Shown in pieces: positions 8,938 through 17,269 of a stretch of DNA of 64,000 nucleotides. Both the position numbers and the translations under genes were made by a program. Every line of letters starts with the position of its first letter. Position 1 is the first letter of the stretch. The notes beneath the pieces were generated by a model, which was given only the letters and a program-made list of their open reading frames with translations, did no database searches and was not told the DNA's origin. Origin of the DNA: Caulobacter sp031457805 (lineage in GTDB: Bacteria > Pseudomonadota > Alphaproteobacteria > Caulobacterales > Caulobacteraceae); NCBI RefSeq assembly GCF_031457805.1, contig NZ_JAVDXI010000004.1:310001-374000 (forward strand), in the 5' to 3' direction.

Positions 8938-9759
8938 CTAGACGGTCGGCACCGTTGGCTTCAGCCGGCCGCCGACACGGATCGGCTCCACGCGAACGGC
9001 CAGACCCGTTCGATCGTCGGTCTCGACGAACACGCCGCAGACCGTCGCTGGCCCGGACGCCGGCTGGTAGCGGCCGCCGCTGATCTTGGTGGTGAAGCGT
9101 CGCAACGGCTCTTCCTTCTGGTTGCCGATGACGCTGTCATAGTCGGCGCAGGCGCCGGCGTCGGTCTGGTAGGCGGTGCCGCCGGGCAGGATCTGGCAGT
9201 CGGCGGTCGGCACGTGGGTGTGGGTGCCTACCACCAGCGAGGCGCGGCCGTCGCAGTAGTGGCCCATCGCCATCTTCTCCGAGGTCGCCTCGCAGTGCAT
9301 GTCGACCACCACCGCATCGGCCACCTGGGCAAGCGGGGCCTTGTCCAGCTCGCGGTCAGCGGCGGCGAAGGGGTCGTCCATGGCGTCCATATGGACGCGG
9401 CCGAGCAGGTTGACGACGAAGATCGTCTTGCCGGAGTCGGTCTGGAAGAGATGGCTGCCCCGTCCCGGCGCATCCGACAGGATCGGATAGTTGGCCGGAC
9501 GGATCAGGCGCGGCTCGCGCACGATATAGGTCAGCGCCTCGCGCTGGTCCCAGCTGTGGTTGCCCAGGGTCAGGCAATCGGCGCCGGCCTCGAACAGCTC
9601 GCGCGCGGTGTTCTCGGTGATGCCAAAGCCGGCTGCGGCGTTCTCGGCGTTGATGATCACGAACTCGAGGCCGAGTTGACGACGAAGGTCGGGCAGATGG
9701 TCGGCCAGGCCGTCACGGCCCGACTTGCCGACGACATCGCCGAAGAAGGCGAAACGCAT
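8938..9759 (-). CDS. YmdB-type metallophosphoesterase (TIGR00282 family)
   Basis: 273 residues. It starts MRFAFFGDVVGKSGRDGL with the metal-binding Asp of the calcineurin-like fold. Further ligands appear in FVIINAENAAAGFG, CLTLGNHSWDQRE and VVGTHTHVPTAD. Bacillus YmdB homologues hydrolyse cyclic 2',3' or 3',5' nucleotides and affect biofilm and development. The substrate in Caulobacter is not established. It lies 32 bp upstream (in transcription order, downstream) of the fau gene, on the same strand. Confidence 0.92.
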   Translation of the reverse strand: MRFAFFGDVVGKSGRDGLADHLPDLRRQLGLEFVIINAENAAAGFGITENTARELFEAGADCLTLGNHSWDQREALTYIVREPRLIRPANYPILSDAPGRGSHLFQTDSGKTIFVVNLLGRVHMDAMDDPFAAADRELDKAPLAQVADAVVVDMHCEATSEKMAMGHYCDGRASLVVGTHTHVPTADCQILPGGTAYQTDAGACADYDSVIGNQKEEPLRRFTTKISGGRYQPASGPATVCGVFVETDDRTGLAVRVEPIRVGGRLKPTVPTV

Positions 9760-9791
9760 CGATAGTCCCAGAAGCGGAGTATGAGGGCCCG

Positions 9792-10400
9792 TTACCCGGC
9801 CATCTCGTTGACCGCTATATATTCTTTTTCGGTGACGATGGCGTCCAGCCTTTGATCGTGCGCCTCGCGCGGCAAATTCTCCGCTTGCTGGCCGCTATAG
9901 GCCAGGCCCAGGACGAAGACCGGGCGCCGCGAGCGCAGAAACGCCAAGGCGCGATCATAGTAGCCACCGCCCTGGCCCAGCCGCACGCCGTCGCGCTGGA
10001 AAGCGAGCAAAGGCGTGACCACCAGGTCGGGAATGACCATCGGCTGCTCGCGTCCCGGCGCCCGCAGGCCGATCTTGTCACGCTTGAGGGGCTGGCCGGG
10101 CGTCCAGCGCCGGAAGATCATCTTGCCGCCCTCGGGATTGACCACCTTGGGCAGGGCTAGGGTCCAGCCCGCCTCGGCCATCTGCTCGGCCAGGATGAGC
10201 GGCGAAATCTCCGAGCCCAGTCCATGGTACAGCGCAGCGACCTTGCCCCTTGGATCGGGAAATAGCCGCGCCAGCGGGGCGCGGGCCTGCTCGGCGATCA
10301 TCCAGTCGGCCTGGGGCGTCTCGATCGCCAGTTGCTTGCGGTGGTTCCGCAGAAAGACGCGGAGGGCCGTCTTGGCCGCGACGGGATCGACGATGGTCAT
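9792..10400 (-). CDS. 5-formyltetrahydrofolate cyclo-ligase
   Basis: 202 residues from the ATG at 10400. An in-frame extension to 10463 runs through a dispersed repeat and is not favoured. Motifs: KTALRVFLRNHRKQLA (basic N-terminal helix), VAALYHGLGSEIS, and the ATP/Mg loop LGQGGGYYDRAL with the family's GGGYYDR signature. It converts 5-formyl-THF to 5,10-methenyl-THF. The order zapA-6S RNA-cyclo-ligase is the same as E. coli zapA-ssrS-ygfA, which suggests that the gene is partly read from the 6S promoter. Confidence 0.93.
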   Translation of the reverse strand: MTIVDPVAAKTALRVFLRNHRKQLAIETPQADWMIAEQARAPLARLFPDPRGKVAALYHGLGSEISPLILAEQMAEAGWTLALPKVVNPEGGKMIFRRWTPGQPLKRDKIGLRAPGREQPMVIPDLVVTPLLAFQRDGVRLGQGGGYYDRALAFLRSRRPVFVLGLAYSGQQAENLPREAHDQRLDAIVTEKEYIAVNEMAG

Positions 10401-10412
10401 TCCATGAAAGCT

Positions 10413-10514
10413 GTCATCCCGGTCCAGCGACCGCAAGGCCGCGCCGAACCGGGAGCGCGGCACACACGACGCTTCCGGCGATCCCGGCTCGGCGTGCTGC
10501 GCACTGGGTCGGGA
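10413..10514. repeat. Intergenic palindromic repeat, type A copy 1
   Basis: Begins GTCATCCCGG and contains GGCGATCCCGGCTCGGCGTGC and ends near GGGTCGGGA. It shares its edge and the GGTCCCGGCTCGGCGCGC-like core with the copy at 27124-27229. It lies between the cyclo-ligase start and the 6S RNA. Dispersed GTCATCCCGG elements of this kind are common between genes in alphaproteobacteria. Confidence 0.5.
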
Positions 10515-10536
10515 AGATCGTTTTTATAGAGAAAGG

Positions 10537-10709
10537 GTGGCGGCGCCGCGAAGAACCGTGAAGACGTTTCAATCCACTCGAACCTGTCAGTAACAGGTGG
10601 GCCCCGTGTTCCCGCAGCCACGGCCACGGGAGGGAACAGGTCCCGATAGAGAGATTAAGGTCCCTGGGATAAGAAATCTTCGACGAGAGCCACAGCAAGA
10701 CCCGCCGCC
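10537..10709 (-). ncRNA. ssrS: 6S RNA (regulator of RNA polymerase)
   Basis: The gap between zapA and the cyclo-ligase holds no credible gene. On the minus strand it folds as a long rod. GGCGGCG (10709-10703) pairs with CGCCGCC (10545-10539). AAGATTTC (10680-10673) pairs with GAAACGTCTT across a 2-base bulge. TGTTCCC pairs with GGGAACA, and CCTGT-TACTG-ACAGG forms a hairpin. This outer-stem, central-region and inner-hairpin layout is that of 6S RNA, which mimics an open promoter and binds the housekeeping holoenzyme. Synteny zapA-ssrS-ygfA is conserved. Ends are estimated from pairing and may be off by about 10 bases. Confidence 0.72.
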
Positions 10710-10713
10710 CGAC

Positions 10714-10745
10714 AAGATAGGGGTTCGGGCGCGATAAAGCCAGCG
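10714..10745 (-). promoter_or_regulatory. Putative 6S RNA promoter
   Basis: On the minus strand, TATCTT (10719-10714) is placed so that transcription would start at about 10708. That is where the predicted outer 6S stem begins. A weak TTTATCG element lies about 17 bases further upstream. Confidence 0.4.
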
Positions 10746-10757
10746 GCGCCGTGACGT

Positions 10758-11084
10758 CTATTCCGTCGCCAGCTTCTCGATCCGCTCCGCCGCCGCGTCC
10801 AGGGCGCGGATGGCGGCGATCTCGGCCTTGGTGCCTTCCTGCTGCATACGGGCGATCTCCGCATTGGCGTGGGCCAGTCGCAGCTTCATGTCCGACAGCT
10901 CATCGGCCAGCAGCAGGGCGCCCATCAGGAACAGGCGCGTCTCGCCCAGTTGGCCGACATCGGCGCTGACCTGGCGGACCTGACGGTCGAACAGGCGCGC
11001 CAGTTCGGCCAGATGCGGTTCCTGGCCGTCCTCGCAGCCAACCATGTACGGGCGGCCGTTCACCTGAATGGTCACCTGAGCCAT
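10758..11084 (-). CDS. zapA: Cell division protein ZapA
   Basis: 108 residues. The N-terminal ZapA fold (MAQVTIQVNGRPYMVGCEDGQEPHL) is followed by a long coiled coil (about 60-105). ZapA bundles FtsZ filaments at the division site in the cytoplasm. It lies 3 bp after the DUF4164 gene, an arrangement seen in other Caulobacterales, and is followed by the 6S RNA. Confidence 0.93.
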   Translation of the reverse strand: MAQVTIQVNGRPYMVGCEDGQEPHLAELARLFDRQVRQVSADVGQLGETRLFLMGALLLADELSDMKLRLAHANAEIARMQQEGTKAEIAAIRALDAAAERIEKLATE

Positions 11085-11087
11085 GGA

Positions 11088-11471
11088 TCAGGCCTCCTCG
11101 GAGTCTTCGAACAGGTCGTCGTCGTCGCTCGGCGCGTGCAGGTCGTTGGCGACGCCGTCCTCGCCCAGAGCGGCGCGGATTTCGGCGATGGCGCGGCCCA
11201 GCGCCACCGAGGCCTGCTCGCCGGCCTCCTCGAGGGCCTTCTCACGTTCGCGAGCGGCTTCCAGATCGGCCAGCAGCCGGGCGCGCTCCTCGTCCTCGAA
11301 CAGGCCAGGTTCGCTCGTCACGACGGCCGCCGGCGCCGACGCGGCCTTTGCGGCGGCGAGCGCGCGCTCGGCCTCAGCCGCCTTGGCGGCGAGACGCTGC
11401 TCCAGTTGACCCACCGCCCGCTCCAAACGGCGCACGGCGAGGTCGAGGGCCGTACTGTCGGCCGGGATCAT
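11088..11471 (-). CDS. DUF4164-like coiled-coil protein upstream of zapA
   Basis: 127 residues, almost entirely helical. A heptad-like segment (10-45, RRLERAVGQLEQRLAAKAAE) and a second (60-95) are separated by an Ala/Val stretch. The tail is very acidic (SDDDDLFEDSEEA). No enzymatic motif. It is immediately upstream of zapA, so it may be a partner in Z-ring organisation; Caulobacter ZauP, encoded next to zapA, is described as such a partner. Identity with ZauP is likely from position and coiled-coil nature but not proved here. Confidence 0.75.
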   Translation of the reverse strand: MIPADSTALDLAVRRLERAVGQLEQRLAAKAAEAERALAAAKAASAPAAVVTSEPGLFEDEERARLLADLEAAREREKALEEAGEQASVALGRAIAEIRAALGEDGVANDLHAPSDDDDLFEDSEEA

Positions 11472-11686
11472 CGGCGGAAATCCATCATGCGACGCAACAT
11501 ATAGATCGAGCGGGTCTAAGCCAGACGCAGGGGCGATAATTGGGCGACGCGCAGCCCATAGCAGCTTTCTGACGACGGTTGTCAGTTTCTCGGGCTTGAC
11601 TTCGCGTCTTTCCCCCGCAAAACGCGCAGCAAAACAGGGAACGCCGGTCGATCAGGTCCGGCGGCCACATATCAGGAGAAAGACCC

Positions 11687-12694
11687 ATGGCTGTTCGCGT
11701 CGCCATCAACGGCTTCGGCCGCATCGGACGTCTGGTCCTGCGCTCTATCGCCGAGCATGGCCGTCGCGACATCGAGGTCGTCGCCATCAACGATCTGGGC
11801 CCGGTCGAGACCAACGCGCACCTGCTGCGCTACGACAGCGTCCACGGCCGCTTCCCGGGCGTCGTCACCTCGGGCGAGGACTGGATCGACGTCGGCATGG
11901 GCAAGATCAAGGTCACGGCCATCCGTAACCCCGAAGAGCTGCCGCACAAGGACCTGGGCGTCGACATCGCCTTCGAGTGCACGGGCATCTTCACCGCCAA
12001 GGACAAGGCCAGCGCCCACCTGAAGGCCGGCGCCAAGCGCGTCCTGGTCTCGGCTCCCGCCGACAACGCCGACAAGACCATCGTCTACAAGGTCAACCAC
12101 GAGACCCTGACCGCCGACGACATCGTCGTTTCGAACGGCTCGTGCACGACCAACGCCCTCGCTCCCGTCGCCAAGGTCCTGCACGACCTGTTTGGCATCG
12201 AGCGTGGCTACATGACCACGATCCACAGCTACACCGGCGACCAGCCCACGCTGGACACCATGCACAAGGACCTCTACCGCGCCCGCGCCGCGGCCCTTAG
12301 CATGATCCCGACCTCGACCGGCGCCGCCAAGGCCCTGGGCCTGGTTCTGCCGGAACTGAAGGGCAAGCTGGACGGCTCGTCGATCCGCGTCCCGACCCCG
12401 AACGTCTCGGTCATCGACCTGAAGGTCGTCGCCGCCCGCGAGACCTCGATCGACGAGATCAACAAGGCGCTGCAAGCCGCCGCCGACGGCCCGATGAAGG
12501 GCGTTCTGGCCGTGACCACGGACCCGCTGGTCTCGACCGACCTGAACCACATCGCCGCCAGCTCGACGGCCGCCCTGCCCCAGACGCAAGTCATCGAAGG
12601 CAAGCTGGCCCGCGTGCTGTCGTGGTACGACAACGAGTGGGGCTTCGCGACCCGCATGAGCGACACCGCTCTGGAAATGGCGAAGTTCCTCTAA
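11687..12694 (+). CDS. gap: Glyceraldehyde-3-phosphate dehydrogenase, type I
   Basis: 335 residues. The NAD-binding Rossmann start INGFGRIGRLVLR, the catalytic cysteine in SNGSCTTNALAP (about 152-163) and the substrate-site pattern GAAKALGLVLPEL are intact. The C-terminus has WYDNEWGF. AGGAGA lies 8 bases before the ATG. It begins the gap-pgk-fba glycolytic cluster. The 215-bp upstream gap contains TTGACTT followed by a weak -10, and no other gene is seen. Confidence 0.97.
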   Translation: MAVRVAINGFGRIGRLVLRSIAEHGRRDIEVVAINDLGPVETNAHLLRYDSVHGRFPGVVTSGEDWIDVGMGKIKVTAIRNPEELPHKDLGVDIAFECTGIFTAKDKASAHLKAGAKRVLVSAPADNADKTIVYKVNHETLTADDIVVSNGSCTTNALAPVAKVLHDLFGIERGYMTTIHSYTGDQPTLDTMHKDLYRARAAALSMIPTSTGAAKALGLVLPELKGKLDGSSIRVPTPNVSVIDLKVVAARETSIDEINKALQAAADGPMKGVLAVTTDPLVSTDLNHIAASSTAALPQTQVIEGKLARVLSWYDNEWGFATRMSDTALEMAKFL

Positions 12695-12709
12695 GGAACT
12701 GAAAGACCC

Positions 12710-12742
12710 GGCCCCCGCTCCTCCAGGAGCGGGGGTTTTCCT
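12710..12742 (+). terminator. Terminator between gap and pgk
   Basis: CCCCCGCTCC (from 12712) pairs with GGAGCGGGGG (to 12735), followed by TTTT. It is a strong intrinsic terminator 15 bp after gap. Pgk, which starts 30 bp later, may be expressed by read-through or from its own promoter. Confidence 0.8.
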
Positions 12743-12764
12743 TGCTCGATATTCAGGACGACCG

Positions 12765-13955
12765 ATGCCCTTCCGCACCCTCGACACCGCCGATCTCGCC
12801 GGCAAGCGCGCCCTGGTCCGCGTGGACTTCAACGTGCCGGTCGATGGCGGAAAGGTCGCCGACGACACCCGCCTGCGCGCGGCGCTGCCGACGATCGCCT
12901 ACCTCTCCAAGCAAGGCGCCAAGGTCGTCCTTCTGGCCCACTTCGACCGCCCCAAGGGCAAGGTCGTGCCCGAGATGAGCCTGGGCTTCGTGGCTGAGCC
13001 GCTGTCCAAGCTGCTGGAGCAGCCCGTCGCGTTCGCCGGCGACTGCATCGGCGATCAAGCCGCCAAGGTCGTGAATGGTCTGGACAACGGCGGCGTCGCG
13101 CTGCTGGAAAACGTCCGCTTCCACGCAGGCGAAGAGAAGAACGACGCCGACTTCGCCGCCGCCCTGGCCGCCAATGGCGATGTCTATGTCAACGACGCCT
13201 TCAGCGCCGCCCACCGCGCCCACGCCTCGACCGAAGGCCTGGCCAAGCTGCTGCCCGCCTATCCGGGCCTGTCGATGCAGCGCGAACTGGAAGCCCTGGA
13301 CGCCGCGCTCGGCAATCCGAAGAAGCCGGTGATCGGCATCGTCGGCGGCTCCAAGGTCTCGACCAAGCTCGACCTCCTCAACAATCTCGTCGCCAAGCTG
13401 GATCGCTTGGCGATCGGCGGCGGCATGGCCAACACCTTCCTGTTCGCCCAGGGCCACGATGTCGGCGCGAGCCTTTGCGAAAAGGATCTGGCCGACACCG
13501 CCCGCGAGATCATGGAAAAGGCCAAGGCCGCCGGCTGCGAGTTACTTCTGCCGGTCGACGTTGTCGTCGCCAAGAAGGTCGCGCCCGGCGTTGAGACGGC
13601 GGTCCGGGCGCTCAGCGAGGTCCAAGCCGATGACCTGATCCTCGACGCGGGCCCGGAAAGCGCCAAGCGCCTGCTGGCGGCCATGGACCAAAGCTTGACC
13701 TTGATCTGGAATGGCCCCTTGGGCGTTTTCGAGGTCCCGCCCTTCGACGAAGCGACCGTTTCGGCGGCGAAACATGCCGCTTCGCTCGCCAAATCGGGTA
13801 AAATCGTGGCGGTGGCCGGTGGCGGTGATACAGTCGCCGCTCTGAACCACGCGGGCGTGTCGGCCGACTTCACCTTCGTCTCGACGGCGGGCGGCGCGTT
13901 CCTGGAATGGATGGAGGGCAAGACGCTCCCTGGCGTCGCGGCGCTCGAATCCTGA
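12765..13955 (+). CDS. pgk: Phosphoglycerate kinase
   Basis: 396 residues. The N-domain substrate loop (LVRVDFNVPVDGGKV), LLAHFDRPKG, the conserved DCIGDQAAKVV region and VNDAFSAAHRAHAS are present. The C-domain has GGSKVSTKLDLL and the nucleotide loop AVAGGGDTVAAL. It makes ATP from 1,3-bisphosphoglycerate. It follows gap in the normal order. Confidence 0.97.
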   Translation: MPFRTLDTADLAGKRALVRVDFNVPVDGGKVADDTRLRAALPTIAYLSKQGAKVVLLAHFDRPKGKVVPEMSLGFVAEPLSKLLEQPVAFAGDCIGDQAAKVVNGLDNGGVALLENVRFHAGEEKNDADFAAALAANGDVYVNDAFSAAHRAHASTEGLAKLLPAYPGLSMQRELEALDAALGNPKKPVIGIVGGSKVSTKLDLLNNLVAKLDRLAIGGGMANTFLFAQGHDVGASLCEKDLADTAREIMEKAKAAGCELLLPVDVVVAKKVAPGVETAVRALSEVQADDLILDAGPESAKRLLAAMDQSLTLIWNGPLGVFEVPPFDEATVSAAKHAASLAKSGKIVAVAGGGDTVAALNHAGVSADFTFVSTAGGAFLEWMEGKTLPGVAALES

Positions 13956-14104
13956 GTTACTTTTCTGGCGCGGGTCATGCAGGCTCGCGCAAGACCGACG
14001 ACAAACTGTATTAAAGACTGACGATCTGGGCAAAGAGCGCTTCAGCGCCGGGCCCCAAAAACAAGAAACGACCTAACCACTTAACGCTTGCAGGAGAGAA
14101 TTAC

Positions 14105-15196
14105 GTGGCACGCATCACGCTGCGCCAGTTGCTGGACCATGCCGCCGAGCATGAGTACGGGCTGCCCGCCTTCAATATTAACAACATGGAACAGGGCCTG
14201 GCGATCATGGAGGCGGCCGACGCCGTTAATTCGCCGGTCATCATCCAGGCGTCGCGCGGCGCGCGGAACTACGCCAACGATATCATGCTGGCCAAGATGA
14301 TCGACGCCCTGGTCGACATCTATCCGCACATCCCGGTCTGCATGCACCAGGACCACGGCAACGGCCCGGCGACCTGCGCCACGGCGATCCAGTACGGCTT
14401 CACCTCGGTGATGATGGACGGCTCGCTGATGGAGGACGCCAAGACCCCCGCCAGCTACGAGTACAATGTCGAGGTCACCCGCAAGGTGGTCCAGATGGCC
14501 CACAGCTGCGGCGTCTCGGTCGAGGGCGAGCTGGGCGTGCTGGGCTCGCTGGAAACGGGCATGGGCGAGGCCGAGGACGGCCACGGCTTTGAAGGCAAGC
14601 TCAGCCATGACGAACTGCTGACCGACCCCGACCAGGCGGTCGACTTCGTCGCCCAGACCGGCGTCGACGCCCTGGCCATCGCCATGGGCACCAGCCATGG
14701 CGCCTACAAGTTCACGCGCAAGCCGGACGGCGACGTCCTGGCCATGAACGTGATCGAGGAAATCCACCGCCGCCTGCCCAACACCCACCTGGTGATGCAC
14801 GGCAGCTCCAGCGTCCCGCAGGACCTGCAGGACATCATCAACGCCTACGGCGGCGAGATGCCCCAGACCTGGGGCGTGCCGGTGGAGGAAATCCAGCGCG
14901 GCATCAAGCACGGCGTGCGCAAGATCAACGTCGACACCGACAACCGCATGGCCATCACGGGCGCGATCCGCAAGCTGCTCGTCGAGAAGCCGGGCGAGTT
15001 CGATCCCCGCGCCTATCTGAAACCCGCCAAGGAAGCCATGCGCAAGGTCTGCCAGGCTCGCTTCGTCGAGTTCGGCTCGGCCGGCCACGCCGACAAGATC
15101 AAGCCGCTGTCGACGGCGACCATGGCCAAGCGCTACGCCTCTGGCGAACTGCACGCCAAGTTCGGCGCCACCGCGGCGAAGGCTGCAGCGGAGTAG
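14105..15196 (+). CDS. fba: Class II fructose-bisphosphate aldolase (Calvin-cycle subtype)
   Basis: 363 residues, GTG start with AGGAGAG 8 bases upstream. Zinc-binding and catalytic motifs: PVCMHQDHGNG, TSVMMDGSLMEDA, VEGELGVLG, IAMGTSHGAYK and VMHGSSSVPQ. The sequence is of the longer Calvin-subtype family typical of alphaproteobacteria. That name does not imply that the organism fixes CO2. Third gene of the gap-pgk-fba group. The 149-bp pgk-fba gap has no gene. Confidence 0.96.
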   Translation: MARITLRQLLDHAAEHEYGLPAFNINNMEQGLAIMEAADAVNSPVIIQASRGARNYANDIMLAKMIDALVDIYPHIPVCMHQDHGNGPATCATAIQYGFTSVMMDGSLMEDAKTPASYEYNVEVTRKVVQMAHSCGVSVEGELGVLGSLETGMGEAEDGHGFEGKLSHDELLTDPDQAVDFVAQTGVDALAIAMGTSHGAYKFTRKPDGDVLAMNVIEEIHRRLPNTHLVMHGSSSVPQDLQDIINAYGGEMPQTWGVPVEEIQRGIKHGVRKINVDTDNRMAITGAIRKLLVEKPGEFDPRAYLKPAKEAMRKVCQARFVEFGSAGHADKIKPLSTATMAKRYASGELHAKFGATAAKAAAE

Positions 15197-15216
15197 TCGG
15201 CGTCATTCACAGCGCC

Positions 15217-15250
15217 AGCGAAAAGGGAGGCTTCGGCCTCCCTTTTTATT
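15217..15250 (+). terminator. Terminator of fba
   Basis: AAAAGGGAGGC (15221-15231), the tetraloop TTCG, then GCCTCCCTTTTTATT. It is a classic intrinsic terminator. Its A tract also makes it usable from the minus strand for the adjacent DUF1109 gene, whose stop overlaps its edge. Confidence 0.85.
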
Positions 15251-15926
15251 CGATGACTATCTCTTCGTTCAGGGGCCGCCGCATCCGCCGGAGGCGGCCA
15301 AACAGCTCAACCAGCAATAAGCCCGCCCCCCCACAAATCAGAGCGCCAGCCGTATGCCAGGGCGCGATGAAAGCGAAGGTCGTGAACGGGCAATGCAGGC
15401 CAAAGACGAGGTCGGCGACCGCGCCACACGCCACGCCGCCCGCGAAACCGACAAGGCGCGGCCGTTCTGGGTCTACGCTAGCGAGGCCGTAGCTGGCGAA
15501 CAACAGCATCGGCGTCGCGAGGGCCAGAATGGCCACGATACAGGTCAAAGCGGTCGGCCAGTACAGTTGCAGAAGCGCCTGCGGCGCCATCGCCAGGGCC
15601 TGAAACAGGCCAAAGATCAGGAATCCGCCCGCCAGGCAGGCCGCAAGCATGAGCGGAAGAAGACCTCGTGCGCGCCCTCGCGCCAAGCGACAGGCCGTCA
15701 GGCCGGCGCCGAGCGCCAGGGCCGCCGCGTAGCCGACCTTGATCCAGAACAATGGCGTCTGCACCGCCTGCGCCAGATCGGGTCGCAAACCGAGCCAAGC
15801 CAGGATCATCAGCAAACCGCCCAAAGCGCCGGCGGCGGCCACCTCCGCGAGGCGCCACGGCAGGGTCTCGGCGGACCAGATGGGCGTACCGCCGCTCGCG
15901 GGCGCGAGGATGTCGTCGATCGTCAC
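15246..15926 (-). CDS. Orphan second NrsF-like (DUF1109) membrane protein
   Basis: 226 residues from a GTG with GGGGAGAG 5 bases upstream. Six hydrophobic segments match the DUF1109/NrsF family layout of the adjacent nrsF, including LAQAVQTPLFWIKVGY. NrsF senses metals or oxidants through two cysteines. Both are retained here: one in ALTC, exactly ten residues before the conserved Pro as in NrsF, and one in GLHCPFTTF. It lies downstream of nrsF but separated by 160 bp with its own putative promoter. No sigma gene of its own is adjacent. It may be a second regulator of sigma-F or of another ECF sigma. Confidence 0.8.
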   Translation of the reverse strand: MTIDDILAPASGGTPIWSAETLPWRLAEVAAAGALGGLLMILAWLGLRPDLAQAVQTPLFWIKVGYAAALALGAGLTACRLARGRARGLLPLMLAACLAGGFLIFGLFQALAMAPQALLQLYWPTALTCIVAILALATPMLLFASYGLASVDPERPRLVGFAGGVACGAVADLVFGLHCPFTTFAFIAPWHTAGALICGGAGLLLVELFGRLRRMRRPLNEEIVIE

Positions 15927-15999
15927 GCGCCTCTCCCCACAGAGCCGTCTGGCTTTTGAACCGAGCCAAACGCGTCGCATTCGCGAAGGCGGCGGCACT

Positions 16000-16025
16000 T
16001 CATTAGCGGAACAGCGGTTTGTCAA
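16000..16025 (-). promoter_or_regulatory. Putative housekeeping promoter of the orphan NrsF-like gene
   Basis: On the minus strand TTGACA, a 12-base spacer and GCTAATGA fit the Caulobacter sigma-73 pattern (TTGACG-N10-14-GCTANAWC). It is about 75 bp before the GTG start. No GTAACC sigma-F box is seen in this gap, so the paralogue may not be in the sigma-F feedback loop. Confidence 0.4.
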
Positions 16026-16086
16026 CCGACTGGAACGCGAAGCCTGAGAATCTGAGTGCGACAGAGTCAGCGCCGCGTGGCGCCGC

Positions 16087-16731
16087 TCACCACCGTAGCA
16101 CCCAGCGGCCGGCGGCGGCCCCAACAGCGCCGAGCGCGAGAACCCCCAAGCTGTACCAGAGCGCGATGAAGGTGAACGTGTGCTCCGGGCAATGCAGCCC
16201 ATAGATGGTGGCGACCACCCCGCCGGAGAACAGCCCCATGGCGAAGCCCGCCAGGCTGGGCCGGGTCGGCGCCATGCCTCTCAGGATCCAGAGGCCCAAG
16301 CCCAGCATTGGCAGGCCGATCATCAGGATCCGGGGACTGCACGAGCGCCAGGAATGTCCATGCAACATCGTCAGGGCCGCCTGCACGTCGGGGCTGACCA
16401 TCGCCTGATAGAGGCCCGCCGCCACGCAGGCCGCGACGACCAGAGCCGCCACGACCCACCCTCGACGACCTGAGCCGCCCGGCCGCGACAGGCGCTCCAC
16501 GGCGAGATAGCCGGCGACGCCCAACAGCGCAGTGTAGGTCGCCTTCATCCAGAACATCGAGCCTAGCATAGCCTGGGCCAGGTCCTCGCGAACGCGTAGC
16601 CAGCCCACGACCAGAACCAGGGCCGCCAAGGATCCGATGACTGCGACGATCGCCAGCCGTCGTGGCGGGGTCGTCTCGCCCGCACGCTTGGCGTCGCTAG
16701 CCAGAACGTCGATCAGGTCATCCGTCCGCAC
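16087..16731 (-). CDS. nrsF: Membrane anti-sigma factor NrsF (DUF1109)
   Basis: 214 residues with a short cytoplasmic N-terminus (MRTDDLIDVLASDAKRAG) and six transmembrane helices. The cysteines are Cys131 (SWRSC) and Cys181 (GLHCPEHTF), the positions reported as needed for metal sensing in C. crescentus NrsF (CC_3252). NrsF holds sigma-F inactive at the membrane until chromate, cadmium or similar stress. It overlaps the sigF 3' end by 14 bp, so the pair is co-translated. Confidence 0.92.
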   Translation of the reverse strand: MRTDDLIDVLASDAKRAGETTPPRRLAIVAVIGSLAALVLVVGWLRVREDLAQAMLGSMFWMKATYTALLGVAGYLAVERLSRPGGSGRRGWVVAALVVAACVAAGLYQAMVSPDVQAALTMLHGHSWRSCSPRILMIGLPMLGLGLWILRGMAPTRPSLAGFAMGLFSGGVVATIYGLHCPEHTFTFIALWYSLGVLALGAVGAAAGRWVLRW

Positions 16732-17257
16732 GGCGCATCCTTTCGGCGAGGGCCTTCAACGCCCGGTGCAGGGCGACCTTCGCCGCGCCTTCGGAAATTC
16801 CCATTCGCGCGCCCGCTTCCGCAAGCGACAGTCCCGTTAGCTTCACGTCACTGACGAGCGTCCTTTGTCGTTCCGGCAGGGTTGCTAAGGCGCGGTCCAG
16901 TTCCAAACCGACGCCCGGATCGGGCTCGTCGGCGACCAGGAACTCGACATGGTCCTCGATGGGCAAGGTCTGACGGATCTTCCGGCGCCGCCAGTGATCG
17001 ATCAGCTTGTAACGCGCCACCGCATGCGCCCAGGCGGTGAAGGGCTGGGCGCTGTCCCAGGTCGACCGCTTGAGATGCACCGCCAGCAGCGTCTCCTGCA
17101 CCAGATCCTCCACATCACCGGGCGCGCCGGCCATGCGGCGCATGAAATACGCGCGAAGGCGGTCTCCGAGCAGGGCGAGACATTCGCGGTAGGCGGCGGT
17201 GTCGCCATCCAGTCCGCGCAGCATCAGCGCCTTCAATCGGGTCTCGGAGTCCGTCAC
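16718..17257 (-). CDS. sigF: ECF RNA polymerase sigma factor SigF
   Basis: 179 residues, GTG start. Region 2 (AYFMRRMAGAPGDVEDLVQETLLAVH and WAHAVARYKLIDHWRRRK) and region 4 (LPERQRTLVSDVKLTGLSLAEAGARMGISEGAAKVALHRAL) are complete. Family, partner nrsF and the divergent DUF2282 operon identify it as the C. crescentus sigma-F, which responds to heavy metals. AGGGGC lies 6 bases before the GTG. The putative promoter box is unusually close to this start (see findings). Confidence 0.92.
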   Translation of the reverse strand: MTDSETRLKALMLRGLDGDTAAYRECLALLGDRLRAYFMRRMAGAPGDVEDLVQETLLAVHLKRSTWDSAQPFTAWAHAVARYKLIDHWRRRKIRQTLPIEDHVEFLVADEPDPGVGLELDRALATLPERQRTLVSDVKLTGLSLAEAGARMGISEGAAKVALHRALKALAERMRRADG

Positions 17258-17269
17258 GCCAGCCCCTAA

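Noticed and set aside
11472..11686. Possible small gene in the gap before gap
   Set aside because: The short frames lack a ribosome site and plausible composition; likely a leader/promoter region.
11672..12868. Minus-strand frame of 398 residues
   Set aside because: Antisense to gap, with Asp/Val-rich low-complexity translation and no motifs.
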